DNA of 64,000 nt from Bifidobacterium gallicum DSM 20093 = LMG 11596 (GCF_000741205.1 NZ_JGYW01000001.1:62001-126000); one strand, 5' to 3'. Shown: positions 8,998 to 18,705, numbered from the stretch's first letter. A program made the numbers and translations. Notes: a model not told the origin generated them from the letters alone.

Positions 8998-10365
8998 TTA
9001 TGACTGCGGCACATCACCCGACTGCATCGACTGGAACACGTTGACGTTGTCCTTGTCGTATTCGTAGATGCCGATGCTCGCGGAGCTCGGGTCGTTGTTC
9101 TTGTTGAACGCGCCGATGCCCGTCTTGCCCGAGTACTGGATCTTCTTCTTGTCCTTGATCAGCGCCTTGCAAGCCTTGAAGCTGTCGCACTTCTCGCCGC
9201 CGTCGGCGCCGGAGACCGAAGCCAGGTTCTTCTGGATTGTCTCGCCAGACACGTCACCGCCCTGCTCGGCCGCCAAGGCCGCGAGGATCACGGCGTCATA
9301 GGTTTCAGCCGCATAGGTCGTGTCCGAAATCTTCACACCGGTACCTTTGAGCGCCTCAAGGAACGCATCATCCACATGCACACCCGGAATTGTGCCCTTT
9401 GAACCTTCCAGCAATCCGGGTTCGTAGGTGTTTGAATAATCGACCGTGTTACCATCGACCAGATACAGCTTGTGCGTATCCACGCCTGTCGAAGAAAGCG
9501 CCTTGATCAACGGCGTCGCCTGGTCGTACGAGATGACGAGCGTCGCGTCGGCGCCCGAGTTCTTGACTGCCGAGGCAATCGATGCGTAGTTCGTCTCGGC
9601 CGGATCAAATGCATCTTTGTCGCCGTACACCACTTCAACGCCTGAATCCTTAAGCTGCTCAAGAATCACGTCACGCATGCCCGTGCCATACTCGTCGTTG
9701 AAACAGGCGATGGCCAGCTTCTTGACGCCGTCACCCGCGATGAGGTTGCCCATGACGGCGCCCTGCACGGCATCCGGGGCCACAGTACGGAAGAAATAGG
9801 GGTCCATGCCTGAAAGCGTCATCGATGTGGACGCCATCGAAATGACAGGAATCTTTTCCGCCACAATGCTCTTGTAGACGTTCTTGACCACGCCCGACGC
9901 GGCCGGTCCAATGACGACCGACGGGTGCTTGGCGAGCACCGACTGCGCGGCCGACGTGTTCTGGTCGGCATGCTCACCATCGGAAGTATCGGCTTCCACT
10001 TCCGTCACATCCTTGCCGAGCACGCCACCCGCGGCATTGATGTCTTTGACGGCGAGCTTGATTGCGGCCTCTTCAGGCGGCGCCAGGTAGGAAATCGTGC
10101 CCGTGAGCGGCAGCAATGCGCCGATGACCATGCCGCCGTCCGCTGTGGCGCTGGCGCTTGAGGCGCCAGACGTGTCGCTCGACGATCCCGATCCGCAGCC
10201 CGACAATGCGAGCATGGCGGCCGCGACCATGGCCGTCACAGCCAGCGCGGCCTTGCGATGCGTCCCCTTCTTGCGCATCGAGTTGCACATCGAACCCGCG
10301 CGCTGTGCGCCAAAGCCTTCCATTCGTTCGTTCATTCGATTGTCGTTGGTGTTGTTGCTTGCCAT
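8998..10365 (-). CDS. livK: Branched-chain amino-acid ABC transporter substrate-binding lipoprotein
   Basis: This 455-residue extracellular solute-binding protein captures the ligand (leucine/isoleucine/valine type) for the LivHMGF transporter. Near residue 55, AAAMLALSGCGSGSSS is a lipoprotein signal with lipobox LSGC, followed by a Ser/Gly/Ala linker. The Peripla_BP_6 fold begins MVIGALLPLTGTISYLAPPE. ATG 10365 is preceded by GGGAGGAAAC. It is the last gene of the liv operon, 238 bp after livF; I see no strong terminator in that gap. Confidence 0.9.
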   Translation of the reverse strand: MASNNTNDNRMNERMEGFGAQRAGSMCNSMRKKGTHRKAALAVTAMVAAAMLALSGCGSGSSSDTSGASSASATADGGMVIGALLPLTGTISYLAPPEEAAIKLAVKDINAAGGVLGKDVTEVEADTSDGEHADQNTSAAQSVLAKHPSVVIGPAASGVVKNVYKSIVAEKIPVISMASTSMTLSGMDPYFFRTVAPDAVQGAVMGNLIAGDGVKKLAIACFNDEYGTGMRDVILEQLKDSGVEVVYGDKDAFDPAETNYASIASAVKNSGADATLVISYDQATPLIKALSSTGVDTHKLYLVDGNTVDYSNTYEPGLLEGSKGTIPGVHVDDAFLEALKGTGVKISDTTYAAETYDAVILAALAAEQGGDVSGETIQKNLASVSGADGGEKCDSFKACKALIKDKKKIQYSGKTGIGAFNKNNDPSSASIGIYEYDKDNVNVFQSMQSGDVPQS

Positions 10366-10603
10366 ATGAATCACGTTTCCTCCCGTGGGTTGGCGAAGTG
10401 CGTAGGTTGTGTGGTTGATTGACGCTCTCTTCGCTCGTATACGTGTCCCCGTCCGCCAGTGCATGGGTCGGTTCTGGGTTGGTGAGCCGCCCACGGGTAA
10501 CGGTCGGGTGGTGATTCTTTCCCGGCTTTCGGTTCGCCCCGATTTGTTTCAGTTCAAGCGTTCTCTGTGTTGCTTGAACACTCAGTTTGTTGAGACGATA
10601 GAA

Positions 10604-11452
10604 TCACTTTCCTTCGTTCTCCACCTCCTCTTCCAGGTTGCCGAGGTACAACTTGATGACCTTCGGATCTTCCATCAGATCGCGGCCGCGGCCCGAGTAG
10701 GCGTTGCGACCTTGATCAAGCACATAACCGCGGTCACAGATTTGCAGGCAGCGCCTTGCGTTCTGTTCCACGATGACTACCGACACGCCCGCTTTGTTGA
10801 CTTGCTTGACACGAATGAATGTTTCGTCTTGCAGCATGGGCGACAGGCCGGCTGAGGGTTCGTCGAGTAGGAGCACGCTGGGTTGCATCATCAACGCGCG
10901 TCCCATGGCCACCATCTGCCGTTCACCGCCTGAGAGCTGACCTGCGAGCTGGTTGCGTCGCGTGCCGAGCTTCGGGAAGATTGAGCAGACGTAGTCGAAG
11001 CGTTCCGCAAATTTTTTCGGGTTTTGATAAGCGCCCATATGCATGTTTTCGAGGATGGTCAGGCTTGGGAACACGTTTTCGGTTTGCGGCACGAATCCCA
11101 CGCCGCGCGACACGAGTTTGTCGGCGCGCAGGTTCGTGATGTCCTCGCCGCGCAGCAGCAGGTGGCCTTCATGGATGTGCACGAGTCCGAACAGCGACTT
11201 GAGTAGCGTCGACTTGCCCGCGCCGTTTGGCCCGATGATGCCCACAATCTCGCCTTCGTGCAGCGTCAGCGAGGCGCCGTTCAAAATATTGACGCCCGGC
11301 AGGTAGCCCGCGAGCAGATCCTGCGCGTCCATCAACGGTTCGCCTTCCGGCTCGCCTACGTGCACCTGGGCTCGCGTCGGTTTCATATTCATTTCTGCGG
11401 CGTCTTCCATGGCGGCCTGTGCATCGGATGCCATCGTTGCTGTTGAGCTCAT
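10604..11452 (-). CDS. livF: Branched-chain amino-acid ABC transporter ATPase LivF
   Basis: This 282-residue cytoplasmic ATPase energises amino-acid uptake with LivG. Walker A is GPNGAGKST at about 75-83, the Q-loop is FVPQTENVFPSLTILENM, the signature LSGGERQM, Walker B VLLLDEPSAGLSP, and the H-loop region VVIVEQNAR. About 40 residues of N-terminal extension precede the fold. The start overlaps the livG stop as ATGA, so translation is coupled. Confidence 0.94.
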   Translation of the reverse strand: MSSTATMASDAQAAMEDAAEMNMKPTRAQVHVGEPEGEPLMDAQDLLAGYLPGVNILNGASLTLHEGEIVGIIGPNGAGKSTLLKSLFGLVHIHEGHLLLRGEDITNLRADKLVSRGVGFVPQTENVFPSLTILENMHMGAYQNPKKFAERFDYVCSIFPKLGTRRNQLAGQLSGGERQMVAMGRALMMQPSVLLLDEPSAGLSPMLQDETFIRVKQVNKAGVSVVIVEQNARRCLQICDRGYVLDQGRNAYSGRGRDLMEDPKVIKLYLGNLEEEVENEGK

Positions 11453-12486
11453 TGCACGTCCTCACTTCCGTCGTCGTCGTTGTCAATCGAATCGATGTCG
11501 GCCAAATCGATGTTGGCGTGCGCTCCCAGATAGGCGTCCACCACGGCCGGATCGTCCATCACGGTCTTGGGTTGGCCTTCGGCAACGATTTTGCCTTCAG
11601 CCATCACAGTGACCCAGTCGGCGATGTGGCGCACCATGTTGATGTCGTGTTCCACGAACAGCACGGTTGTGCCGTCTTCGCGCAGGCTGATGATGTGGTC
11701 GAGCAGCGACTGCTTGAGCGCCGGGTTCACGCCGGCCATGGGTTCGTCGAGCATCACGAGCTTGGGATCGGACATCAGCGCGCGAGCCATTTCGAGCAGT
11801 TTGCGCTGACCGCCCGAGAGGCCGCCCGCATAATCGTCTTTTTTCTTGAACAGCAGGAAGCGTTCAAGCAACGCTTCGGCTTTCTCACGGTTTTCTTTTT
11901 CGTGCTTCTTCCACGCTCCAGGCCACAGCGCGCGCAGCATGCCTTCGCCCGGTTGCACGGGAGCGCCCAGCAACATGTTGTCGAGCACGGTCAGGCGACT
12001 CATGACTTTGGTCAGCTGGAACGTGCGCACCATGCCGCCTTTGGCGACTTTTTCGGGTTGCACGTGGGCCATGTCCTGGCCGTCAAAATGCCAGGTGCCC
12101 GTGTTGGGTGTGTCGAAGCCTGTCATCAGGTTGAAGAATGTCGTTTTGCCGGCGCCGTTCGGGCCGATCAGCGCCGTGATGCCGTGACGTTCGATTTCGA
12201 AGTGTTCGACGTCCACGGCGGTCATGCCGCCGAATTTGCGCGTCACATTGTCGGCCACAAGGATCGGGTCAGGCTTGTGCACGCCGGCCTTGTTTTCCAC
12301 ATACATCAGGTCCTGGGTCACGCGGTCGCCGTACGCCGTGGAGATCAGCTGTTCGCCTTCAGGAGCTTTCGTGGCCCATTTGGCCAGGTCAAAGAATGCG
12401 CCGACCGGCTGGGTGCGCTCCTCGCCCACGTTGATCGGTGTGGGAGCGTTTGGATCAGTGGTTTGGTTCGTATTGGAATCACGCAT
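11449..12486 (-). CDS. livG: Branched-chain amino-acid ABC transporter ATPase LivG
   Basis: This 345-residue ATPase partners LivF. Walker A is GPNGAGKTT, the signature LSGGQRKL, and Walker B LVMLDEPMAGVNP, a LivG-type variant of the D-loop. TTVLFVEHDINMV contains the switch His. It is longer than the usual 255-260 residues: an N-terminal extension of about 75 residues and an Asp-rich C-tail (DLADIDSIDNDDDGSED) are extra. It overlaps livM by 8 bases and livF by 4. Confidence 0.94.
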   Translation of the reverse strand: MRDSNTNQTTDPNAPTPINVGEERTQPVGAFFDLAKWATKAPEGEQLISTAYGDRVTQDLMYVENKAGVHKPDPILVADNVTRKFGGMTAVDVEHFEIERHGITALIGPNGAGKTTFFNLMTGFDTPNTGTWHFDGQDMAHVQPEKVAKGGMVRTFQLTKVMSRLTVLDNMLLGAPVQPGEGMLRALWPGAWKKHEKENREKAEALLERFLLFKKKDDYAGGLSGGQRKLLEMARALMSDPKLVMLDEPMAGVNPALKQSLLDHIISLREDGTTVLFVEHDINMVRHIADWVTVMAEGKIVAEGQPKTVMDDPAVVDAYLGAHANIDLADIDSIDNDDDGSEDVQ

Positions 12487-13462
12487 TGAACGCCAGCTCC
12501 TTCTTGTTGCCGAGAATGCCTTGCGGCCTGAAGATCACGAGGCACATGAGCGCGACACCCACGATGACCCATCCGAGCGCCTCGATCTGGTTGGACGACA
12601 TCACGGTTTCGGGAATGCTCACACGCATCACTTCCTTGACGAGTGTCAGCAGCACCCACAGCACGCAGGAACCGAGAATCGGGCCCATAATCGTGGCCGC
12701 GCCGCCGAGCAGCAGAATCGTCCAGGTGTAGAACGTGACCGTGCGGCCCAGTGAGTCAGGCTGTACCGAACGCGGCAGTACGAACACGATGCCGGCGATT
12801 GCGCCGAACAGGCCTCCGAGGATCAACGCTTGCATCTTGTACTTCGTGACGTTCTTGCCAAGCGACTTGATCGCGTTTTCGTCTTCACGGATGCCTTTGA
12901 GCACGCGGCCCCATGGGGAGTTGAACCAGCGCCAGCACAGCACGGCCGCAATGGCCACGAGGATCCAGGCCACAATGCGCAGCCACCAGGAGTTCGCGAT
13001 GTTGTTGTTGTACGTCCACAGCAGGAACGTGGTGCTGCCGTCAGGCAATGGGGACAACGCTTCAAACTGTGTCGTAAAGTCTTGCGGGGAGATGCCGGCC
13101 GAGCCACCCGTCACATGTGTCATGGCCGTGGAGCGTGCCACAATGCGCACAATCTCGGCGGCCGCCAACGTGACCATGGCCAGGTAGTCGGGACCAAGTT
13201 TGAGTGTTGGAATGCCGAGCAGCAATCCGTAAATGGCCGCGAGCACCAGAGCCGTGACAATCGAGATGAACAGGTTGCCGCCCATGGCTTGTGTGATGGC
13301 GAAACCGTAGGCGCCGAGCAACATGAAGCCGGCCTGACCCATGTTCATCAAGCCTGTCATGCCGAAGTGGATGTTCAAGCCCATGGCGGCCAGCGCATAG
13401 GCTGCCGTGGTCGGCGCCATGAGCTCGCCGAGCACATTTGTGATAATCGTTAAAGCGTTCAT
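12479..13462 (-). CDS. livM: Branched-chain amino-acid ABC transporter permease LivM
   Basis: This 327-residue integral membrane permease has eight to ten predicted TM helices. GLNIHFGMTGLMNMGQAGFM is the conserved BPD_transp_2 first motif, and the EAA-like loop is WGRVLKGIREDENAIKSLGK. It ends RPQGILGNKKEL, a typical LivM end. ATG 13462 follows AAAGGAT and lies one base after the livH stop. It forms the channel with LivH. Confidence 0.93.
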   Translation of the reverse strand: MNALTIITNVLGELMAPTTAAYALAAMGLNIHFGMTGLMNMGQAGFMLLGAYGFAITQAMGGNLFISIVTALVLAAIYGLLLGIPTLKLGPDYLAMVTLAAAEIVRIVARSTAMTHVTGGSAGISPQDFTTQFEALSPLPDGSTTFLLWTYNNNIANSWWLRIVAWILVAIAAVLCWRWFNSPWGRVLKGIREDENAIKSLGKNVTKYKMQALILGGLFGAIAGIVFVLPRSVQPDSLGRTVTFYTWTILLLGGAATIMGPILGSCVLWVLLTLVKEVMRVSIPETVMSSNQIEALGWVIVGVALMCLVIFRPQGILGNKKELAFNA

Positions 13463-13463
13463 A

Positions 13464-14855
13464 TCAGCCAATCCTTTGCTGCTTGCCGAAGATGCCCTGC
13501 GGACGGATCAACAGGACGATGATGAGGATTGCCAACGCCGAGGCGTAGCGCATGTCGGATGGGATGAACAGCGAGCTCATGTCCGCCACAATGCCGATGA
13601 CGAGCGAGCCGACGAGTGCACCGTTGGCTGTGCCAAGGCCGCCCAACGTGACTGCGGCGAACATCAGCATCAGCAGCGTGGCGCCTGTATTCCAGGAGAT
13701 GCCGTTGAGGTAGATGCCCATGAGCACACCAGACAATGCGGCCAGACCACAGGCCAGCGTCCAGACCACGCGCACCACGCGGTTGACGTTGATGCCTGAA
13801 GCTGCAGCGAGTGCTGAATTGTCGGAGACTGCGCGTGTGGCGCGTCCCAAGCGTGTGCGGTAGAGGAAGAAGGTGACGCCGGCGATCACGATGATCGCGA
13901 TGGCCGCAGCGAGCAGCGATGGCGCATTCGTTGTGATCGGGCCGATTTGAATCGCTTCAGGAATCGACTTGGTGATGCCTTTGATGTCGCCGCCAAAGAA
14001 GCACTGGAACAGATACTGCAAGGCCATTGACAGACCGATGGTCACAATCATCTGCTGCAGCGGTCCAATGCGCTTCTTGCGCAGCGGCCCCCAGATCAGC
14101 ACGTCTTCAATGAAGCCCGTCAATGCGCCGATCACAATCGCGAAAACCGCGGCCAGCCAGATTGGCATGTGCATGACTTGCGCACCCAGGTAAGCCATCA
14201 AACCACCGAGTGTGACCTGCTCGCCATGCGAGAAGGAGCTCAGGCCAGTGGTGCCGTAAATGAGGTTCATACCCACCGACATCAGCGCGAGCATCAGGCC
14301 GAACAGGATGCCCGAATACAGCTGCTGCCAGAACCGCTTCGTGAAGTTCGATCCGCTCGGACCCGTAGCAGAGTCACTCGACGAGGACGAGCTTGAGGAA
14401 CCCGACGAGTTGCTCTTGGCGCTTGAACCCGCTGATTTGGATGCTTCATCGAAACGGACGACCGCGCGCTGCTTGCCAAAATCGTTTTTCTTGACTTCAA
14501 CCGTGGCCGAATCCGTTTTCAGGCCATTGTCTTGCATGGCGGCCTTCGGAATCGTGACCGTATACTTGCCATCCGCGTTGACCGCGAATGCCCAGCTACC
14601 GTCTGCCGCCGTGGTTGTCGTGGCTTTCTCCGCGCCAGAAAGCGTGACTTCCACGCCGCCGATCGGCTTTTTGTCGGATGTTTGCAGAATGCCGTTCACA
14701 CAGCCGACTTCCGCGGTCGGGTTGCATTTGTCCACTGCTTCAGCGGCATGGGCTTGCATCGGACTGAACGCCACGAGGGCAACCAGCGACGCGAGCAACG
14801 CAATCATCATCACAATGACGCGTCGCCACCGCCGCACAGGTACAGATGTTCTCAT
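13464..14855 (-). CDS. livH: LivH permease with an N-terminal exported carboxypeptidase-regulatory-like domain
   Basis: This is a 463-residue fusion. Residues 1-38 form a signal peptide (IALLASLVALVAF, cleavage near AHAAEA). Residues about 45-135 form a beta-sandwich similar to carboxypeptidase regulatory-like repeats (GGVEVTLSGAEK, ADGSWAFAVNADGKYTVTIP). A Ser-rich linker follows at about 140-168. The last 290 residues are an ordinary LivH permease (LMSVGMNLIYGTTGLSSFSH, FAAVTLGGLGTANGALVGSL, RPQGIFGKQQ). LivH proteins are normally about 290-300 residues. The extra domain would sit outside the membrane and may help dock the binding lipoprotein (inference). ATG 14855 follows AGAGAGGGAGAA. First gene of the operon. 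Confidence 0.9.
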   Translation of the reverse strand: MRTSVPVRRWRRVIVMMIALLASLVALVAFSPMQAHAAEAVDKCNPTAEVGCVNGILQTSDKKPIGGVEVTLSGAEKATTTTAADGSWAFAVNADGKYTVTIPKAAMQDNGLKTDSATVEVKKNDFGKQRAVVRFDEASKSAGSSAKSNSSGSSSSSSSSDSATGPSGSNFTKRFWQQLYSGILFGLMLALMSVGMNLIYGTTGLSSFSHGEQVTLGGLMAYLGAQVMHMPIWLAAVFAIVIGALTGFIEDVLIWGPLRKKRIGPLQQMIVTIGLSMALQYLFQCFFGGDIKGITKSIPEAIQIGPITTNAPSLLAAAIAIIVIAGVTFFLYRTRLGRATRAVSDNSALAAASGINVNRVVRVVWTLACGLAALSGVLMGIYLNGISWNTGATLLMLMFAAVTLGGLGTANGALVGSLVIGIVADMSSLFIPSDMRYASALAILIIVLLIRPQGIFGKQQRIG

Positions 14856-15233
14856 TCACGTTCTCCCTCTCTAGATGGGAATCAACCTAAAGAAGAAATG
14901 CGTGAACGCTGTTGCCGAATGATTTCCTGCTCGTTTCCATGATTTCGCAGTAATTTCATGTGGTATGGCCGCCGCCACCCGTTCCACCCCACCCCGCTCA
15001 ACCCCAGTAATTCCCTAATTTCCAGCGCTTGTTACGGTTTGAAAACACCCCCACCCGCCCTACGCTCACAGAGAAATTTCCCACCCCCAACAATCTCACC
15101 ATGCGTTCACCCCAAAAAAAATCCGCGCTCCACATACGCAAATCAATCCCCCCACCCCGAAGCCCACCTCACCGCCCCCCCCTGTTGCCAACTTGGCAAC
15201 AGGGTCATACTGTTGCTGGCAGGTCGAAACAAA
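14856..15233. other. Intergenic region with a perfect palindrome
   Basis: About 380 bp. It includes the livH promoter region (not resolved), a C-rich stretch, and at 15180-15204 a perfect 12-bp inverted repeat with one-base loop (CCCTGTTGCCAA and its complement), followed by a third partial copy TGTTGCTGGCAGG. The palindrome is just upstream of the antitoxin remnant and could be its old operator. Confidence 0.6.
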
Positions 15234-15454
15234 ACGACCCCGCAACCATGCAGGCGGCCCTCGGCATCGTCGCAAAAACCCGAGGCATGGCACAAATTGC
15301 GCAGGAAATCGGCGTTGGACGCGAAAGCCTGTACAAAAGCCTGAGCGAAAAAGGCAATCCTTCGTTCCAGACCATGATGAAAGTCATCCACGCGCTCGGC
15401 GGCCGACTGACTATCGTCCCCGCCCATTCCGGCGCATCCGTCAAGTCCGCCTGA
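15234..15454 (+). pseudogene. Truncated HigA/XRE-type addiction-module antitoxin remnant
   Basis: The sequence NDPATMQAALGIVAKTRGM, then IGVGRESLYKSLSEKGNPSF and KVIHALGGRLTIVPA, matches the C-terminal two thirds of the small HigA-like antidote family (members run about 95-100 residues with NDP-x-x-x-x-AALG at about residue 35). The expected N-terminal third is absent: upstream the frame turns into Pro-rich noise with no ribosome site. No RelE/HigB-type toxin gene is adjacent. An ATG at 15249 would allow a 68-residue helix-turn-helix protein, so residual DNA binding is possible. Confidence 0.6.
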
Positions 15455-15546
15455 ACATCAGAGCGTTGGGACACTAGAGAAACGTGCCACACAGGCGTGG
15501 GTTGGGACGGTGGCGTGGCATGGACGGAAATGAAAATAGCAGCCGA

Positions 15547-15918
15547 CTACAGTGAGCCGATCCACCAGCCCAGGCACACGCACAGGAACGGCAGCACGAG
15601 CGTGAGCAGCATGTACAGCATGCCGACCACGAACCGGCGGCCGCGAATCAGCGCGACCATCTCATTGATGGCCGTCGAAAACGTCGAGAAACCACCCAAA
15701 AAGCCCGTGACGAACAGCAGATACGTGCTGTAGTCCACCGTGTTGTAGAAGTACGCGGCCGCCGCGATACCCGCGCACAAGGCTGCGAGAATGTTGATGA
15801 TGAACGTCGAGAGCGGGAACACGCGCGCCCACCAGCGTTGGATCGACGTGTTCAGCACGAACCGCGCGACGGCTCCGAGGCCGCCGCAACAACAGACAAG
15901 TAGAAACTGGCCGAACAT
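15547..15918 (-). CDS. crcB: Fluoride exporter CrcB/Fluc, short subunit
   Basis: This 123-residue, four-TM protein of the Fluc fluoride-channel family passively expels F- across the membrane. Motifs are GGLGAVARF at the N-terminus, PLSTFIINILAAL (TM2 with conserved Asn) and GFLGGFSTFSTAINE, the G-F-x-GG-x-[ST]-TFST pore motif of TM3. Its ATG overlaps the stop of the upstream crcB by one base (TGATG). The two therefore probably form a heterodimeric, antiparallel channel, as in other Gram-positive crcB pairs. Confidence 0.93.
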   Translation of the reverse strand: MFGQFLLVCCCGGLGAVARFVLNTSIQRWWARVFPLSTFIINILAALCAGIAAAAYFYNTVDYSTYLLFVTGFLGGFSTFSTAINEMVALIRGRRFVVGMLYMLLTLVLPFLCVCLGWWIGSL

Positions 15919-17402
15919 CAGTGCACCTCCCCCGTCAACGGGTCGGCGACGAGCGGAATCTCGTCGGTCGTCGGGTCAGGTTCACCGGGAACGGCACCGG
16001 TTCCAGCACCGGCAGGCAGCGCGGAAAGCTGTCCTGACGCGTCCGTCACGTCGGTCGCGGGGGCTCCCGGATCGGCGGCCACGGCATGCTGCGCACTCTC
16101 GGCCGCCGAGTGCCCGGCCACAGCCGGATCGGCCGGAACTCTCACTCCAATGGCCGGTTTCGGCGCGTTGTCTATATCTATTTCCGTGATTGCTTGCGCG
16201 GCACGGCGAGCAGTAAGCCGCAACCCCAGTGCCGAACCCAACCACGCCACAGCCAGGCCGCAGATGAACGTCATCAACGTGTACAGCAGCAAACCGCCAA
16301 TCGACGAGTTGTGCATGGCTGTGATATCTTCCACCATCATCGCGCTCAATGTGGAAAAACCGCCACACAAGCCCATGCCAACGCCACGGCTGATGAGCTG
16401 ACGTGAGCGCCGTCGAATCCAGATTGCTTGGGAAATGTAGGAGCTCAACATGGCGAAACCGAACGTGGCGATCATGTTTGCGATGAACGTGGCCGGATGA
16501 AACGCTATCAGCAAGCCGCGCGAACTGGCCGGAGCCGGCATCGCAAGCCACAGCAGATAGCGCAATGCCGTGCCGACGAAGCCGCCGAGGAACACGACGA
16601 GATACACGGGCAGGTCTGCCAGCGGGTTGAACTTGCCTTGCACACGCTTGAGCGGGGCCAACGGCACTTTGGGAGGCGCGCTGGCAGCAGCGGCTCCGGT
16701 CGGATTCGTGCCCGTGATCACAGGCGCGAACACGGCGGTAACGCTGGGCAAACGCGACAGATTGTTCGACGGAGCCAGCGCCGCGAACTCGCGCGCGGGC
16801 TGCGCAGACAAGTCGGGGCGGCCGTGCGGGTAGGCGGGAACCGAGGTGACGCCTGCCGGGAACGAGTCGGGTGCGGCGAATATTTGATCGTCTTCTTGGC
16901 GGTCTTCTTGGCTGTCTTGAGCGGCGTTGGGGCCTTGCTCCGCGGCACTTGATGCGGGTGAGGCGGACGGTTCTGCGACTGCGGGCGACGCGGGTGATGG
17001 CGACGCGGCTGCTGGAAGTGGCGGAATCGATGCGGCCCCAGCGGAAAACGCCGGCATTGAGGAGATGACGGGCATCTCGGTGATGTCGGGAATTTCCTTG
17101 CCCGTATTGCGGTCGCGAATCTCGTCGGGCGTGGCGTCGAACGCATCGGCAGGCACGTCTTCGAGGAACTGGTCATGGGCGACGAGTCGTTCCTCAGCCT
17201 GCTCACGCGACGCTTCGGTCTGTTCAAGTGAGTTGGACTGCTCACGCAAGTCTTCGGATTCGCGAGATTCGTCGGATTGCGCACTAGCGCGCGCCACCGA
17301 ACGCCGTTGCGCAGCGTGGCGCACGGCGCTCGGCATGTCGGGCTGGTCGGATTCTTCTTGGTGGTCGGGACCGTCCGGCAGGGAGGGGATATTGTCAGAC
17401 AC
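15918..17402 (-). CDS. crcB: CrcB/Fluc subunit with very long disordered N-terminal extension
   Basis: This 494-residue protein has a C-terminal CrcB domain at about 265-400: LGGFVGTALRYLLW, HPATFIANMIATFGFAML, and MGLCGGFSTLSAMMVEDI as the pore motif. The normal subunit is 110-130 residues. About 260 residues before it are acidic, E/Q/S/P/A-rich and predicted disordered, and about 95 disordered residues follow. It starts at GTG 17402, 16 bases after the purA stop, so purA-crcB-crcB look co-transcribed. There is no room for a fluoride riboswitch directly upstream. Confidence 0.9.
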   Translation of the reverse strand: MSDNIPSLPDGPDHQEESDQPDMPSAVRHAAQRRSVARASAQSDESRESEDLREQSNSLEQTEASREQAEERLVAHDQFLEDVPADAFDATPDEIRDRNTGKEIPDITEMPVISSMPAFSAGAASIPPLPAAASPSPASPAVAEPSASPASSAAEQGPNAAQDSQEDRQEDDQIFAAPDSFPAGVTSVPAYPHGRPDLSAQPAREFAALAPSNNLSRLPSVTAVFAPVITGTNPTGAAAASAPPKVPLAPLKRVQGKFNPLADLPVYLVVFLGGFVGTALRYLLWLAMPAPASSRGLLIAFHPATFIANMIATFGFAMLSSYISQAIWIRRRSRQLISRGVGMGLCGGFSTLSAMMVEDITAMHNSSIGGLLLYTLMTFICGLAVAWLGSALGLRLTARRAAQAITEIDIDNAPKPAIGVRVPADPAVAGHSAAESAQHAVAADPGAPATDVTDASGQLSALPAGAGTGAVPGEPDPTTDEIPLVADPLTGEVH

Positions 17403-17418
17403 GGGTCAACCCACCAAT

Positions 17419-18705
17419 TCAATCCACCAGAGAATTGATCTCAATGATGTGGTCGCGCTCGGGGCCTGTGCCGATTACGGAAATACGGCAATTCGAAAGC
17501 TCCTCAAGACGCTTCACATAAGCCTGGCAAGTGGCCGGCAAATCGTTGAAATCATGGATTTGCGAAATATCTTCGCTCCAACCCGGCATCGTCTCATAAA
17601 TCGGCTTGGCTGCGGCGAAGGCGACCTGGTCGGCCGGCATGTCGTCGTAGCGCACGCCATCCACATCGTAGGCCACGCAAATCGGGATTTGCTCAAGGCC
17701 TGTCAACACATCAAGCTTCGTCAGCACAATGTCAGTCAAGCCGTTGACCTGTGTGGCGTAACGGTTGACGACGGCATCGAACCAGCCGCAGCGGCGCGGG
17801 CGGCCTGTCGTCACGCCATATTCGTGACCTTGGGCGCGCAGCCAATCGCCTTGCTCATCAAACAGTTCGGTCGGGAACGGACCTTCGCCAACACGCGTGA
17901 CGTACGCTTTGGCCACGCCGATCACGCGGTTGATCTTGGTCGGGCCCACGCCCGTACCCGTGCAAGCGCCGCCAGCCGTCGGGTTCGACGACGTGACGAA
18001 CGGATAAGTGCCGTGGTCGATGTCGAGCATCGTGGCCTGCCCGCCTTCGAACAGCACGGTTTTGCCGGCAGTGAGTGCATCGTTCAGAATCAACGACGTG
18101 TTGGCCGCGTAGGGACGCAGACGCTCACCGAGTTCAAGCAGCTCATCGACCGTGCGGTCAACGTCGATGGCACGGCGGTTATACAGCTTGACGAGCATCT
18201 GGTTCTTCTGATGCAGGCTGTTGGCCACCTTGTCGCGCAGCACGTCCTCATGGAACAGGTCGGAAATACGAATGCCGACGCGGTTGATCTTGTCGGCGTA
18301 AGCCGGTCCGATGCCACGGCCTGTTGTGCCGATCTTCTTCTTGCCGGCGAAGCGTTCGGTCACCTTGTCAATCGTGCGATGGTAGGGGGCAATCACATGC
18401 GCGGATTCACTGATCAGCAGACGCGAGCAGTCAATGCCACGGCTCTGCAACCCATCAATCTCTTCAAACAGCACGGCCGGGTCAACGACCACGCCATTGC
18501 CAATCACAGGGATCGCGCGCGGGCTGATAATGCCGGACGGCAGCAAATGCAATGCATAGGATTCATCGCCGACCACCACAGTATGGCCCGCGTTGTTGCC
18601 GCCATTGAAGCGCGCGACATAATCGACCTCCGTGCCGATCAAGTCCGTCGCTTTGCCTTTGCCTTCGTCACCCCACTGTGCGCCAATCAACACGATTCCG
18701 GGCAT
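17419..18705 (-). CDS. purA: Adenylosuccinate synthetase
   Basis: This 428-residue cytosolic enzyme joins IMP and aspartate using GTP, the first committed step to [20 protein letters not shown] is the N-terminal GTP/IMP loop with catalytic Asp. [27 protein letters not shown] (the GTTxxGIGP loop), TSSNPTAGG and [15 protein letters not shown] are all present. The length is normal. Repeat array 2 lies directly upstream, in what would be its leader. Confidence 0.97.
   Translation of the reverse strand: MPGIVLIGAQWGDEGKGKATDLIGTEVDYVARFNGGNNAGHTVVVGDESYALHLLPSGIISPRAIPVIGNGVVVDPAVLFEEIDGLQSRGIDCSRLLISESAHVIAPYHRTIDKVTERFAGKKKIGTTGRGIGPAYADKINRVGIRISDLFHEDVLRDKVANSLHQKNQMLVKLYNRRAIDVDRTVDELLELGERLRPYAANTSLILNDALTAGKTVLFEGGQATMLDIDHGTYPFVTSSNPTAGGACTGTGVGPTKINRVIGVAKAYVTRVGEGPFPTELFDEQGDWLRAQGHEYGVTTGRPRRCGWFDAVVNRYATQVNGLTDIVLTKLDVLTGLEQIPICVAYDVDGVRYDDMPADQVAFAAAKPIYETMPGWSEDISQIHDFNDLPATCQAYVKRLEELSNCRISVIGTGPERDHIIEINSLVD

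Noticed and set aside
17403-17418. Fluoride riboswitch controlling crcB
   Set aside because: Only 16 bases separate purA from the first crcB gene, so there is no space for the aptamer; the pair reads from the purA transcript.
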